NCBI GenBank assembly: GCA_010672585.1
Contig: JAAHGF010000001.1
Span: forward strand, 1-64,000
Length of the DNA: 64,000 nt
From: Okeania sp. SIO1I7
GTDB taxonomy: Bacteria > Cyanobacteriota > Cyanobacteriia > Cyanobacteriales > Microcoleaceae
Direction: 5' to 3'
Part shown: piece by piece, positions 50,815 through 60,272 of the stretch
How positions within the stretch are numbered: the first letter of the stretch is position 1
Layout: the number at the start of each line of letters is the position of its first letter
The notes under the pieces: model-generated
What the model was told of the DNA's origin: nothing
The model's database searches: none
Seen by the model: the letters and a program-made list of their open reading frames with translations, nothing else
Made by a program: the position numbers and the translations under genes

Positions 50815-51090
50815 GAATTAGGGCTTGCTGATTAAATCTAAAAGTCTTTATAGATAAAGGTAAGTGCCTTTTTAAGTATCAAAAAGTGCGAGGTTTTAAG
50901 TGGTAATGGTTCAATTTAGGAGCGGATTTTGCTCAAGATTTGGGCAGAAAAATCATTCTTACAAAACGCCCGCTCCTACTTCCTCGCTCTTTCCCATTTC
51001 TCCTGTCTCCTTCTCCCCTCCCCTCCTGGGAGGGACCCGCGGGTGGGTTGTCTCCTCCCCCTACTAAAAGACTAGTGAAGCGCAAACCCG
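50815..51090. repeat. Dispersed composite repeat shared with the ilvC-ycf45 gap
   Basis: TTAGGGCTTGCTGATTAAAT, TTTATAGATAAAGG, AAAGTGCGAGGTTTTA and AATTTAGGAGCGGATTTTG recur in inverted order at about 22850-22990, and the G-rich CTCCTGGGAGGG block at 51020 links to the family at 10676. No gene here. The 51091-51350 part holds CTACTCCC tandems and a family-B right end (TTCAACTGGACATGA). Confidence 0.55.
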
Positions 51091-51350
51091 AATTAGGTGT
51101 TATATCAAATCCCGTTAATTGTACATAGAATCCTATTATATAATACCTGTTTATAATTCTATAATTACTTCAATATTTAATCTCCCCTACTCCCCTACTC
51201 CCCTACTCCCTACCCCCAAATATATGATAAGTATTCAACTGGACATGAATTAGGTCTTAGGTGTTATACCAATGTTATGTGAAGTGGCACAGAATTATGA
51301 ATTTTATTAACTTGTATATCTCGATCTACAGTTAACTCTGATTAATATAC

Positions 51351-51442
51351 CAGGACTTACGCAAAGATACTACATATAGTAGATAAAAACTATAGCACTA
51401 TGGCATATATAGTGTTTTTACCATAAAAATGTGTAAGTCTTG
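51351..51442. repeat. MITE family A, copy 3 (diverged)
   Basis: CAGGACTTACGCA at the left and TGTAAGTCTTG at the right. The interior is unrelated to copies 1 and 2 and contains CACTATGGCATATATAGTG. Confidence 0.65.
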
Positions 51443-51535
51443 TATATTATTCTATGCAGCTTAGAAATGAATTTGGTATAACGTAGTAAACTATTCTAAA
51501 TTCTAGCAAATTAAAGAAAAGCAGGAGGCTTGGGC

Positions 51536-52015
51536 ATGACTACCAATGAAGAATTATCTTGGGAATGTGGAATGGGTTTCTATGTGCCAATTTTAAATGA
51601 TGGAGAATTAGTGGGCATTTGTAAACCTGAATATGCTGAAGAAATTCTAGAAGTTATGAATGAGCAGGAAAGATTACGCAAAGCTTTGAGGCTGGCTTGT
51701 CTAGATTTACTGCGACGGGTGGGAGGAAAAAGAAGTAGAGTCAATGACTTAATGCAGAAATATATCGCCCTGGCTGAACGACCTAAATATGGACCAAGAG
51801 CGGTCGCCCTCTTGTTGCGAGAAAGGCAAGAACAACTACAGGTTAGTGGCCATGAGTTTATTAAATTCTGTGATATTCATAAAATTTCTCCTGAACAGCT
51901 TAAAGATATTTATGCAGGCAAAGCAGTAGATACAAACTTAGTAGGACCTATAGCAAGAATTTTAGGCAAAACTAATAATGAAGTACAAGAAATACTAGAA
52001 GGTCCTAGTGAATAA
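51536..52015 (+). CDS. Conserved-looking hypothetical protein
   Basis: 159 residues from the ATG at 51536, with a strong AGGAGG 7 bp upstream; TTG at 51530 is rejected. It is soluble and mostly helical, with WECGMGFYVPILNDGELVGI at the start, an Arg-rich middle (LLRRVGGKRSRVNDLMQKY) and LVGPIARILGKTNNEVQEIL near the end, which could be a small helix-turn-helix-like unit. Codon use matches neighbours. No family recognised. Confidence 0.7.
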   Translation: MTTNEELSWECGMGFYVPILNDGELVGICKPEYAEEILEVMNEQERLRKALRLACLDLLRRVGGKRSRVNDLMQKYIALAERPKYGPRAVALLLRERQEQLQVSGHEFIKFCDIHKISPEQLKDIYAGKAVDTNLVGPIARILGKTNNEVQEILEGPSE

Positions 52016-52263
52016 TATTGTAATTATTAATTAGCACTCAGTTTTTTGATTTTCCTGGTCTTAGACTTAATTTTAAAATTTAATTAATATGCTCGATCAT
52101 CCTTTTAGATGAGCTATTCAATTAGATTATTATTTTTTTTACTTACAAAAACTTTTTCAAATCTGTCGCTCTTCCCTATTTTTTAAAATATTGAATTTCC
52201 TGTTAATATCTCAAACATAAATAGTATTTATATTACATAGTTAAAATCCTAAAAACTTCAAGG

Positions 52264-53121
52264 TTAATAATTATGATTGACTTTACCATTAGGCATAATT
52301 GTTTCCTGAAGATTAGCCTCAGAAAAGTTAATATCATTAATCAAAGCATCAGTAAGATTAGCTTTATTTAGGTTAGCACCTCTCAAATCAGCACCTCTCA
52401 AATCGGCTCTAATTAAAATAGCCTTACTTAGATTAGTTCCTCGGAAATAAGCCCTCCTCAAATTTGCATCTAGAAAATTAACTTTTTTGAGGTTTGCAAA
52501 CCTAAAATCTGCTTTATAAAGATTTGCTTCCTTTAAAGAAGCATTTGATAAATGAATTCCACTAAGATGAGCTTCAATCAGATTAGCTTTGTCTAAATTA
52601 GTCTGATAAAAATAAGCCCCAATCAATTCAGCTTCATGGAGATTAGCATGACTAAGATTAGCATAACTGAAGTTAGCTTCCATTAAGTCTGCTTTTGCTA
52701 GGTTGCTTCTTCTCAGGTCTGCTGAAGTAGCATCAGCATATCGACAAATAGCATTTTGTAAATCAGTTCCAATCAAATTTGCGCTCACTAAATCAGCATC
52801 TATTAAGTTAGCCTGTCTTAGATCTGCAGAAATCAAATTAGCATATCTTAAGTTAGCTCCCTGAAGATTAATAGAAGTAAGGTTAGCATGAATTAGTTGA
52901 GCAGAAGTTAAATTAGCACCACTACAGTTAGCTGTTTTTAATTGAGTTAAACAGAGATTAGCCTCTGTTAAATTTACCCCTTGGAAATTAATACTTTGCA
53001 GGTGAATACTTCTGAGGTTGACATTAGTGAGGTCTGGTTGTAGATGTAGATTTTTATTTCTCCATTCATTCCATGAAGTTATACCCCGATTCAGTAGGGC
53101 TAGATATTCTTGATTTGCCAT
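52264..53121 (-). CDS. Pentapeptide repeat protein
   Basis: 285 residues. A short N-terminal region (YLALLNRGITSWNEWRNKN) is followed from about residue 30 by some 45 A(N/D)LXX repeats, for example LQGANLRYANLISADLRQAN. It should fold as a long right-handed beta-helix. The N-terminal motif (LL..G...WN.WR) recurs in many cyanobacterial pentapeptide proteins. Role unknown; unrelated in position to the one at 20764. Confidence 0.9.
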   Translation of the reverse strand: MANQEYLALLNRGITSWNEWRNKNLHLQPDLTNVNLRSIHLQSINFQGVNLTEANLCLTQLKTANCSGANLTSAQLIHANLTSINLQGANLRYANLISADLRQANLIDADLVSANLIGTDLQNAICRYADATSADLRRSNLAKADLMEANFSYANLSHANLHEAELIGAYFYQTNLDKANLIEAHLSGIHLSNASLKEANLYKADFRFANLKKVNFLDANLRRAYFRGTNLSKAILIRADLRGADLRGANLNKANLTDALINDINFSEANLQETIMPNGKVNHNY

Positions 53122-53630
53122 TTTTTGCTCGATAACTTCTTAGAGATATTTATATATTTCTGCTATGGAGTAACAACTATAATTTACAATTATTATTTAT
53201 ATTATTAAAATTAGTAGTAACTCTATATAGAAAAATAAACTTGCGCTTTTCTTTGGTAAAGAAGGCATTTAATAATTAACTTTATTCCATACAATTAGTC
53301 TATTATTTTACATAAAATATATATAAATAAATTTATATGACTATCAACTAAATATTTTATAGTGATTTTTGTAATAATATCAAGTCTCATTAATTAGCCA
53401 TAATAAAAATGTTTGATGTGATAAATTTCTCCCTGTTCCCTGTTCCTTGTTCCCTAAAATTTTTATTGTGGGCATTTGAAAGATACATGATATGAGAGAG
53501 TGTCTATCAAATAAATATTAGATCGTGTAGAGTGCGAAGGGATAGTCAACGACTTGCCACTTCGTGTCTTATAACCCCAAACAATTTTCAGCACCCCCGT
53601 TGACGGTGGCGTATTCAACCCGCAAGTTAA

Positions 53631-53750
53631 CGAAGTCAGAAGTCAGAAGTCAGAAGTCAGAAGTTATTTTTGTAACGGGGATTTGAGCTCCGCTCCAAAA
53701 ATATTGCGCCTTAAAAGGCGGGGTTTTAGACCCGTTTTATTTTGATAAAA
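53631..53750. repeat. Repeat family G, copy 3
   Basis: GAAGTCAGAAGTCAGAAGTC units, TTTTTGTAACGGGGAT, CGCCTTAAAAGGCGGGGTTT and TAGACCCGTTTTATTTTGAT. It is the only copy outside the ribosomal operon. Confidence 0.8.
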
Positions 53751-54407
53751 TATAAAAATTTTTATTTTATCACATAAAATCATAAATATACAGAATATTA
53801 ATTAAACTTATATATAATTGTTGAAAATTAACAAAGATTAACTTAATATTAAGTAAAATGATACGAATCAAGAGTTAAACTAACAGACAAGAACAAAAAT
53901 CAACATATCGAAGAGCCATGACCTAACCATTGCAAACCGAAAGTGAAATTATTAGTATAGTCCAAAAAATTGAATGGCCCTGATTTAAGGATATTACTAA
54001 AAACGTCAGCACATCTTGGTGATTAGACGGCTCTGCCAAGTTTATTGAATGAATGGAGAAAATAGCTACACTGCAAACCTGTAGAATGTGTTGGCTAAAA
54101 CTCCAAGATAGTCAAATGAAGTCTGGAAAGTGGGAGAAAACGCACCTCTTAGGGTAGCTTCCCTGAAATGATACAGAAAATTTCAACCTCCTAAAAGTGT
54201 TGAAAGTTTAGAACTTTGCCTGCCTTCAGGCATAGATTAAGCCCATTATTTTAGTAGCAGTACTAAAATACTCCTTCAGTATGAGGTAATTTATAATTCA
54301 AACTGGTAAAGAATTGAAAGTGATCGTAAACACAAGTTAGATTCACGTCGCCATAATGAAAATTACCAAGTCAGTCAATTAGTCACAAATATAAGGATTT
54401 GACAACT

Positions 54408-54560
54408 ATGCTAAACATAATATCTATCAAGCAACCGTTAAATCCAGATCAAAACGTGAATCACGGTTGTACTTTGAAGTGGAAGTTAGGAGATAGACAA
54501 GAATATCGGCTTTATACTATAGTTTTGAGAAGAAGTGAAATCACAATAAAACACCAATAA
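54408..54560 (+). CDS. Possible 50-residue hypothetical protein
   Basis: ATG with AAGGA about 12 bp upstream opens a frame starting MLNIISIKQPLNPDQNVNHG and ending ITIKHQ. Amino-acid use is not obviously random, but no motif or homologue is known to me. It could equally be a relic. Confidence 0.25.
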   Translation: MLNIISIKQPLNPDQNVNHGCTLKWKLGDRQEYRLYTIVLRRSEITIKHQ

Positions 54561-55110
54561 AGGCATAAATTCAGTTTTGCTATCAAATAAAGACGCTGTA
54601 ATAGGTTTTAGTGTTGACAAAATAGTAATTATTAGCATCTGGTTAACCTTTTACAAGAGGACTTCCTAAGTCTATGGCATCAGTCAATCTTGAGATTATA
54701 CAAAGATTGTCTATATTTATGATGTCTAAAATTGCTTCAATGTATTTTAAGAATTTCATTGATATTTCCTAGTAGCGATCAAAAAAAACTGTCAATGTAC
54801 TAAACTATTTGCATTAAGTATAGAAGGCAATGCTCAGAAATACTGTAGTAGCAAAAATAATTCACTGAATAATTAATAATTGATAACTAATAATTTTAGG
54901 TTTGAAACCTTTCCTGTTAAGGAAAAAAATCATTCTGATGTCTTTTGATACCAAATTCACACAAAGATAGTTACAGTATTAATCTCTAGATTTCCACCAG
55001 CCAAACTACTGTAGCAATATTGTATGAAACTGGTATTAGTCAGTCCTCTTCTTTTTAAGAAAAGGTAATTATTAATTATTAATTATTAATTGTTGAATTA
55101 GCATTAACTA

Positions 55111-55319
55111 GCTATCAGCTATTAGCTATCAGCCTAAAAATTTGTGCATAGATAATGGTATCAGTTTGCAGAGCATTCCGGAACGGAAAAACTTGGGTTT
55201 AAATCCCCGACTTCTAACTTGTCGTTTAATTTTAGGAGGGGTTGCGCATCCCCTTTCCGTACCGGAATGCTACGCAAACTCGCAAAGCTGACCACTGATG
55301 GCTGAACTGCTAAACGCTT
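55111..55319. repeat. Heptamer-array repeat element, copy 6
   Basis: GCTATCAGCTATTAGCTATC at the left; AGCTGACCACTGATGGCTGA and ACTGCTAAACGCTT at the right; centre CATTCCGGAACGG and CCGGAATGCTACGC. Confidence 0.6.
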
Positions 55320-55406
55320 TTTAATGAAAAAAACTCCTCTAAGGAAATAGCAATAACCCTAAACACCACCTCAGTCATGTACTATAATGTGCTGATAAAC
55401 TGATTT

Positions 55407-55537
55407 TATAGCGCTGTGCGCAGGCAACAGGCAACAGCTCCGAAAGGCAACAGAGGGAATAAAAAACCGATAATATAAGGCTTTTAGCTATTGGACAGTT
55501 CTTGTAATTTGTAAATATGCCAGCGCACATTGCTATA
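55407..55537. repeat. MITE family E (TATAGCGCTGTGCGC), copy 1, upstream of mysA
   Basis: 131 bp. TATAGCGCTGTGCGCAGGCA at the left and GCCAGCGCACATTGCTATA at the right are imperfect inverted ends. An inverted copy of the same length lies at 63801-63931. It ends about 70 bp before the mysA start, so the mysA promoter may lie in or beside it. Confidence 0.85.
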
Positions 55538-55608
55538 AGTGCAAGCAGAAACTTCTATTGTGTGATCGGAAGTAAAACTTCAGAGCAAACCATTAACTAA
55601 CTAAAATT

Positions 55609-56952
55609 ATGACCAACACAACCTCACCCCCTACATCATTCACCGAAGAAATCAGCAAACCAGACTTCACATTTGACCCCAGTATTCGGCGTAATCATGC
55701 AGAAAAGTACCGAACCTCAGAATGGTACGACGGTCGTGGGGAAATAAAGGCAGTAGAAGATGGTCGCTCATTTGAGATTTCTGCAACCTTTACCCTCAAA
55801 TCAGAAGTAAAGTTGGTAAACGGAGTCTTAGACCCATCTAATCCAGTTTTAGCAGAAATCTACAAAAGTCGCGGTCGTTGTGTAGCAGTTGTCGATCAGA
55901 CAGTGGATGAACTTTACGGAGAATCACTGCAAGCTTACTTTAAGCACAATGAGATTCCTCTAGAAACTCTAGTCTGTCGCGCATGGGAATCAGACAAAAC
56001 TCCAGAAACAGTCCAGCACATACTCAAATTCTTAGGTAAAGATGGCTGTGATGTATCCCGCAACGAACCGGTATTAATTATCGGAGGTGGCGTACTCAGC
56101 GATGTGGCAGGTTTAGCCTGTGCTTTGCAGCACCGACGAACACCTTATGTAATGATTGGAAGTTCAATTGTTGCAGCTATTGACGCCGGACCATCGCCTC
56201 GTACCTGCACAAATGGTCAGCTATTTAAAAATAGTATCGGTGCCTATCACCCTCCCGTCATAACCATAGTAGACCGTAGCTTATTCCGTACTTTGGCAAA
56301 AGGTCATATCCGCAATGGGATGTCAGAAATTATCAAAATGGCAGTAACTGATGACCCAGTGTTATTCGATTTACTAGAAGAATACGGTCCACGGTTACTT
56401 GAAACCCATTTTGCTAACTTTGATGCGGATGAGGAACTGATTAAAGTAGCTGATGAAGTAATTTATCGAGCATTGTATTCCTACATGAAGCATGAGGGAA
56501 CAAATATGTTCGAGACCTATCAAGACAGACCCCACGCTTACGGTCACACTTGGAGTCCCAAGTTTGAGCCAGTTGCCAAATTGATGCACGGTCATGCTGT
56601 TACTATTGGTATGGCTTTTGGAGCAACCTTGGCAATGGAAATGGGTTGGTTAGAAAAAGGCGATCGCGACAGAATCGTCGCATTATGTTCTTCTCTTGGT
56701 TTATCAGTTTATCATCCTATCCTAGAAGACAGTGAACTGATGATTCAAGGACAGAAAAATATGCGTCGCAAGCGGGGTAGTAGTGGGTTATGGGCACCTT
56801 TACCTACAGGTATTGGCGCTTGTAGTTTTGCTGGAGAAGTACCTCCAGACTTATTAATATCTGCTGTGAAGGAACATAAGAATTTTTGTACCTCTTTGCC
56901 AAATGAAGGAAAAGGCGAACAGATATATTTGAGTGACCTTGGTTTGGAGTAG
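55609..56952 (+). CDS. mysA: Demethyl-4-deoxygadusol synthase
   Basis: 447 residues. First enzyme of MAA synthesis: a sugar-phosphate cyclase converting sedoheptulose 7-phosphate to demethyl-4-deoxygadusol, cytoplasmic, using NAD+ and a metal. The dehydroquinate-synthase fold is shown by VLIIGGGVLSDVAGLACAL (NAD+ site, about 155-173), metal ligands near Glu239 (MSEIIKM), His312 (AYGHTWSP) and His326 (LMHGHAV), and KNSIGAYHPP. The length and the N-terminal FEISATFTLKSEVKLV segment fit DDGS. mysB follows after 395 bp. Confidence 0.95.
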   Translation: MTNTTSPPTSFTEEISKPDFTFDPSIRRNHAEKYRTSEWYDGRGEIKAVEDGRSFEISATFTLKSEVKLVNGVLDPSNPVLAEIYKSRGRCVAVVDQTVDELYGESLQAYFKHNEIPLETLVCRAWESDKTPETVQHILKFLGKDGCDVSRNEPVLIIGGGVLSDVAGLACALQHRRTPYVMIGSSIVAAIDAGPSPRTCTNGQLFKNSIGAYHPPVITIVDRSLFRTLAKGHIRNGMSEIIKMAVTDDPVLFDLLEEYGPRLLETHFANFDADEELIKVADEVIYRALYSYMKHEGTNMFETYQDRPHAYGHTWSPKFEPVAKLMHGHAVTIGMAFGATLAMEMGWLEKGDRDRIVALCSSLGLSVYHPILEDSELMIQGQKNMRRKRGSSGLWAPLPTGIGACSFAGEVPPDLLISAVKEHKNFCTSLPNEGKGEQIYLSDLGLE

Positions 56953-57347
56953 AAGAAACAGCAATTTTGGTCTGGAGTAGAGAAAACAAGAAATTCCTTC
57001 CTACTCCCTTTTGAAAAAAAAAGAGCGATGGTGGGCAAATGTCACAAAATTTTCATTGTATAGCAGAAGGAAGAAGGAAGAAGGAAGAAGGAAAAGTATT
57101 ACTTTGTCTGAGTTTTCAACTTTTGAACTGTCCTAACCTTTCCTTCGATTGCTATATGGATAACTCAATCTTTACCCCACCTTACTGTTATCTTTTTCCT
57201 GATGGGTTTAACCCACGCGCGTCACTCATGGTGTCAATGAGGTTGGTGGAGCGATCGTCGCCATCGAAAATTCTCAGTGACTCATTGACTAACAATTAAT
57301 AACTACTGAGTACTGACTACTTGTTCAATAAGTAATGGAATAGAAAT
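56953..57347. other. mysA-mysB gap with GGAAGAA microsatellite
   Basis: Holds AGAAGGAAGAAGGAAGAAGG (57064-57092) and CTGAGTACTGACTAC units near the mysB start. No gene or terminator is evident. The gap is longer than usual for a mysA-mysB pair, so the microsatellite probably inflated it. Confidence 0.5.
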
Positions 57348-58178
57348 GTGACAACCGTTGTAAATACAGAAACTGCCAGACCAGTTACACCACTGGGTAT
57401 TTTGGTAGAACAACTTGAGAAAACTGTCAAGATGGCAGAGACCGCAGATATACCTGCTGAACTTGCTGAGGCTATAAAAGAAGCCTATCAATTAGCAGAA
57501 GGTCTTGACCCCTACATTGAAAATAATACTACCCAGGAGTCAGATGCGTTGGCAGCTTTAGCAGAAAAGACTCGCCAGGAACCCTGGAGTTTAAGATTTT
57601 CCGATGGTGAAACTGTACGTCAGTTGGAACAAGAAATGTTATCTGGACATATTGAGGGGCAAACCCTGAAAATGTTCGTTTATATGACTGGGGCAAAACG
57701 TATCCTAGAAATTGGGATGTTTACTGGGTATTCTGCATTGGCAATGGCAGAAGCTCTACCAGAAGATGGATATGAAATTGCTTGTGAAGTCGATCAATAT
57801 GTGGCTGACTTTGCCAAATCTTGTTTTGAAAAGTCTCCTGATGGGAAGAAAATATCAGTGGAAGTAGCACCAGCTTTGGAAACCATGCAAAAGTTGGCAG
57901 ATGCGGGAGAAACTTTTGATTTAGTATTTATTGATGCTGATAAAAAAGAGTATATAGAATATTTTAAAATGCTCTTAGATACAAATTTATTAGCACCAAA
58001 TGGATTTATTTGTGTTGATAATACTTTACTGCAAGGGCAACCTTATCTCCCACCAGAAAAGCGTAGTGCTAATGGAGAAGCGATCGCTCAATTTAACCGT
58101 TTTGTTGCAGAAGACCCCAGAGTTGAACAAGTTTTATTGCCTTTGAGAGATGGGGTAACTATGATTAGGCGAAAGTAG
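57348..58178 (+). CDS. mysB: 4-deoxygadusol-forming O-methyltransferase
   Basis: 276 residues from a GTG at 57348; the overlapping ATG is followed at once by a stop. It methylates demethyl-4-deoxygadusol with SAM to give 4-deoxygadusol. SAM motif RILEIGMFTGYSALAMAEAL lies near residues 119-138; DLVFIDADKKEYIEYF and FICVDNTLLQGQ complete a class I caffeoyl-CoA-type fold. The N-terminal extension (EQLEKTVKMAETADIPAEL) is typical of MysB. Confidence 0.95.
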   Translation: MTTVVNTETARPVTPLGILVEQLEKTVKMAETADIPAELAEAIKEAYQLAEGLDPYIENNTTQESDALAALAEKTRQEPWSLRFSDGETVRQLEQEMLSGHIEGQTLKMFVYMTGAKRILEIGMFTGYSALAMAEALPEDGYEIACEVDQYVADFAKSCFEKSPDGKKISVEVAPALETMQKLADAGETFDLVFIDADKKEYIEYFKMLLDTNLLAPNGFICVDNTLLQGQPYLPPEKRSANGEAIAQFNRFVAEDPRVEQVLLPLRDGVTMIRRK

Positions 58179-58247
58179 CAATTATCGAAGGACAAATAAT
58201 TTCTCTTATTTAGGTAAAATCATTCTAATTTTTCGGAGGACAATCAA

Positions 58248-58598
58248 ATGTTAATTACAAGCTTGAAGAGCAAACTGCATAGAGTAAAAGTAACCGAAGC
58301 ACAATTGTACTATGAAGGTTCTATTACTATTGACGAAGAACTACTAAAAACTGCGGGTATTCTTGCCCATGAAAAAGTACAGGTAGTTAACGTTAATAAT
58401 GGTTCCCGACTGGAAACATATACTATTCCTGGTGAATGGGGTAGCCGAACTATTTGTCTTAATGGTCCTGCTGCCAGAATGAATTCTGTAGGCGACGAAG
58501 TAATAATTATTGCCTACGCTCAAATGACAGAAGATGAGGCACTTTTACATCGTCCAAAAGTAATTCTGGTGGATGAAAACAACAATCCACTTACTTAA
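58248..58598 (+). CDS. panD: Aspartate 1-decarboxylase (pyruvoyl type)
   Basis: 116 residues. Makes beta-alanine for pantothenate. Self-cleavage at Gly24-Ser25 (YYEGSITID) creates the pyruvoyl cofactor. Lys9, Tyr22, Arg54, Tyr58, Asn72 and the LNGPAA segment are all present, so it should be active. CGGAGGA at 58232-58238 precedes the ATG. It starts 69 bp after mysB on the same strand, so it is likely read with mysAB. That placement is unusual and may be functional or fortuitous. Confidence 0.93.
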   Translation: MLITSLKSKLHRVKVTEAQLYYEGSITIDEELLKTAGILAHEKVQVVNVNNGSRLETYTIPGEWGSRTICLNGPAARMNSVGDEVIIIAYAQMTEDEALLHRPKVILVDENNNPLT

Positions 58599-58612
58599 CT
58601 AAAGTCTGCATT

Positions 58613-58778
58613 AGACATCTCCAGAAAATAAATCTTTTAATTAGAGCAAGCTAAGGATACGAAAAATTCACCCTAAAAAATCCTTTTTCGTGCCTTTGCG
58701 CGTAAAAATATCTTACCTGTTGCCAGATGAGCTGTTGCCTACTCCTGCAAAAAATCTATATCTTTTTCGGAGATGTCT
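58613..58778. repeat. MITE family D, copy 2
   Basis: AGACATCTCCAGAAAA and CTTTTTCGGAGATGTCT are inverted ends of a 166-bp element between panD and the TnpB relic. It overlaps the first codons of the TnpB frame. The interior has TTGCCAGATGAGCTGTTGCC. Confidence 0.75.
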
Positions 58779-60103
58779 ATGCTGTTGAAATACAAGTACA
58801 AGCTAAAACCCTATAAAAGTCAAGCGGTTATTATATCCAATTGGTTGTCCATGGCCAGGAAGCAATATAATTATCGTTTAGCTGAAAGGTTAAACTGGTT
58901 TGAAGCAACGCGCACACCAGTAAATGCTTGTCCACTTAATGTTTCAGTGGTGTCAGTAGACCAGATTTATCAGAATATCCCTGAATTTAGGATACAAACA
59001 CGAGATGGCAGAAAAAAAGATAGTAATGGTAATCCGATAACAAAAAAAGGGGATAAGCATCCGAACATAGTTAATGGATATGTTGCTTGGGAGACTGTGC
59101 AACTAGCAGATTTAGCACAGACTAAAAAACTTTTCCCTGAGTATAAGTCTATGCACTCTCAGGTGTTGCAAGATGTTATCCAGCGTGTACAAACAACAAT
59201 GGATAACTATACCAAACCCTATCAAAACGGTAAAACCAGTGGCAGACCTAAATTTAAAGGTCGGCATTATTACAATTCTTTCAGTTATCCTCAGTTATCC
59301 AATGTCAATATCGTCAAAAATGCCAACGGTCGTTTTTGTATAAATCTACCAAAGATTGGTTTAGTTCCCTTTGTCTACAATCGTTCAATACCATTAGGAT
59401 TTAAGGTTAAGACAGGAACAGTCATCCGTGAAGCGGATGGATGGTATATCAGCTTAACGATAGAAGATAAGGCTGTACCTTTGAGGCGTGCAGAAATTCA
59501 ACCCACCGAAGATAACTCATGCATGTATTGATTTAGGATTATTGCACTATGCTGTTACCAGTGATGGAGAATTTATTGAAGTTCCTAAGTTTTTTAGGTT
59601 CTTTGAAAATAGATTATCTAAACTTCAGGTGAGATTAGCTAAGAAACATGCATGATTCTAAGCCTTGGAAGATTCTCAAGGGTAAAATAGCTAAACTGCA
59701 TCAGTTGATAGCTAGACAACGACTAGATTGGCAATTTAAACTAGCTTATCATTTGTTGAGTGATTGTCAGGTGATATTTTTAGAAGACCTACAAATAGCT
59801 TCTTTAGTCCGACGTTGCAAAGCTAAATTAGGTGATAATGGTCAATTCTTACCCAATGGTCAATCAGCTAAGTCAGGACTAAATAAGTCTTTACAAGATG
59901 CAGCTACTGTCAATTTCTTGATGTTTTGGAGTATGTAGCTTGGAAACTTGGCAAAAGAATTATCACGCGTAGACCCCAAAGGTACATCTCAACATTGTTG
60001 GGAATGTCTGAATAAAGTCTCTAAAAGTTTATCAGAACGCTGGCATTCGTGTCCTAAATGTGGACAGGAACTAGACAGAGACTATAACTCAGCACTCCTC
60101 TAG
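58779..60103 (+). pseudogene. tnpB: Frameshifted TnpB gene (IS200/IS605 family)
   Basis: From the ATG at 58779 (58773 also in frame) the N-terminal domain reads YKYKLKPYKSQAVIISNWLS and the central domain follows to about 59520. There the frame breaks, and IDLGLLHYAVTSDGEF (RuvC-I) continues in another frame. A third frame carries VIFLEDLQIASLVRR (RuvC-II) and SLQDAATVNFLM to 59938. The zinc finger CWECLN and CPKCG with DRDYNSA (RuvC-III) ends at 60103. At least three disruptions mean no active product. It splits panD from mysC. Confidence 0.9.
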
Positions 60104-60252
60104 CTCCCCTCCCGGGAGGGGATGGGGGTGGGTTGGATTGTTATCAAAGCAGGAGGAGGACATCACTTCTGTTAAAACTGCGGTCAGTTTTTCTCTGGCT
60201 GAAGAATCCCGCGCTCTCCCGTAGGGGAGCGTCGGGAGTATGTCAAAATAAT
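60104..60252 (+). mobile_element. Right end of the decayed TnpB element, with a G-rich repeat inserted
   Basis: CTCCCCTCCCGGGAGGGGAT then GGGGGTGGGTTGG (60104-60135) is the dispersed G-rich palindrome. After it, GAATCCCGCGCTCTCCCGTA and GGGGAGCGTCGGGAGTATGT end the element at about 60252. mysC begins 21 bp later. Confidence 0.7.
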
Positions 60253-60272
60253 GTCTTTACTAAACTACTAAT

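Larger units (their letters stand above)
53122..55406. other. 2.3-kb non-coding region
   Basis: No convincing gene. It contains a CAGCACCCCCGTTGACGGTG segment near 53591, repeat family G (53631-53750), an unrecognised mixed-composition stretch at about 53880-54400, a 50-codon frame at 54408, an inverted pair of AATAATTAATAATT runs (54868-54900 and 55068-55095) and a heptamer element (55111-55319). Confidence 0.5.

Noticed and set aside
53880-54400. Group II intron fragment
   Set aside because: I found no domain V hairpin and no reverse transcriptase frame, so the idea has no support beyond composition.
56745-57038. Minus-strand 97-codon frame at the mysA 3' end
   Set aside because: It overlaps the conserved mysA C-terminus in antisense and has no coding features.
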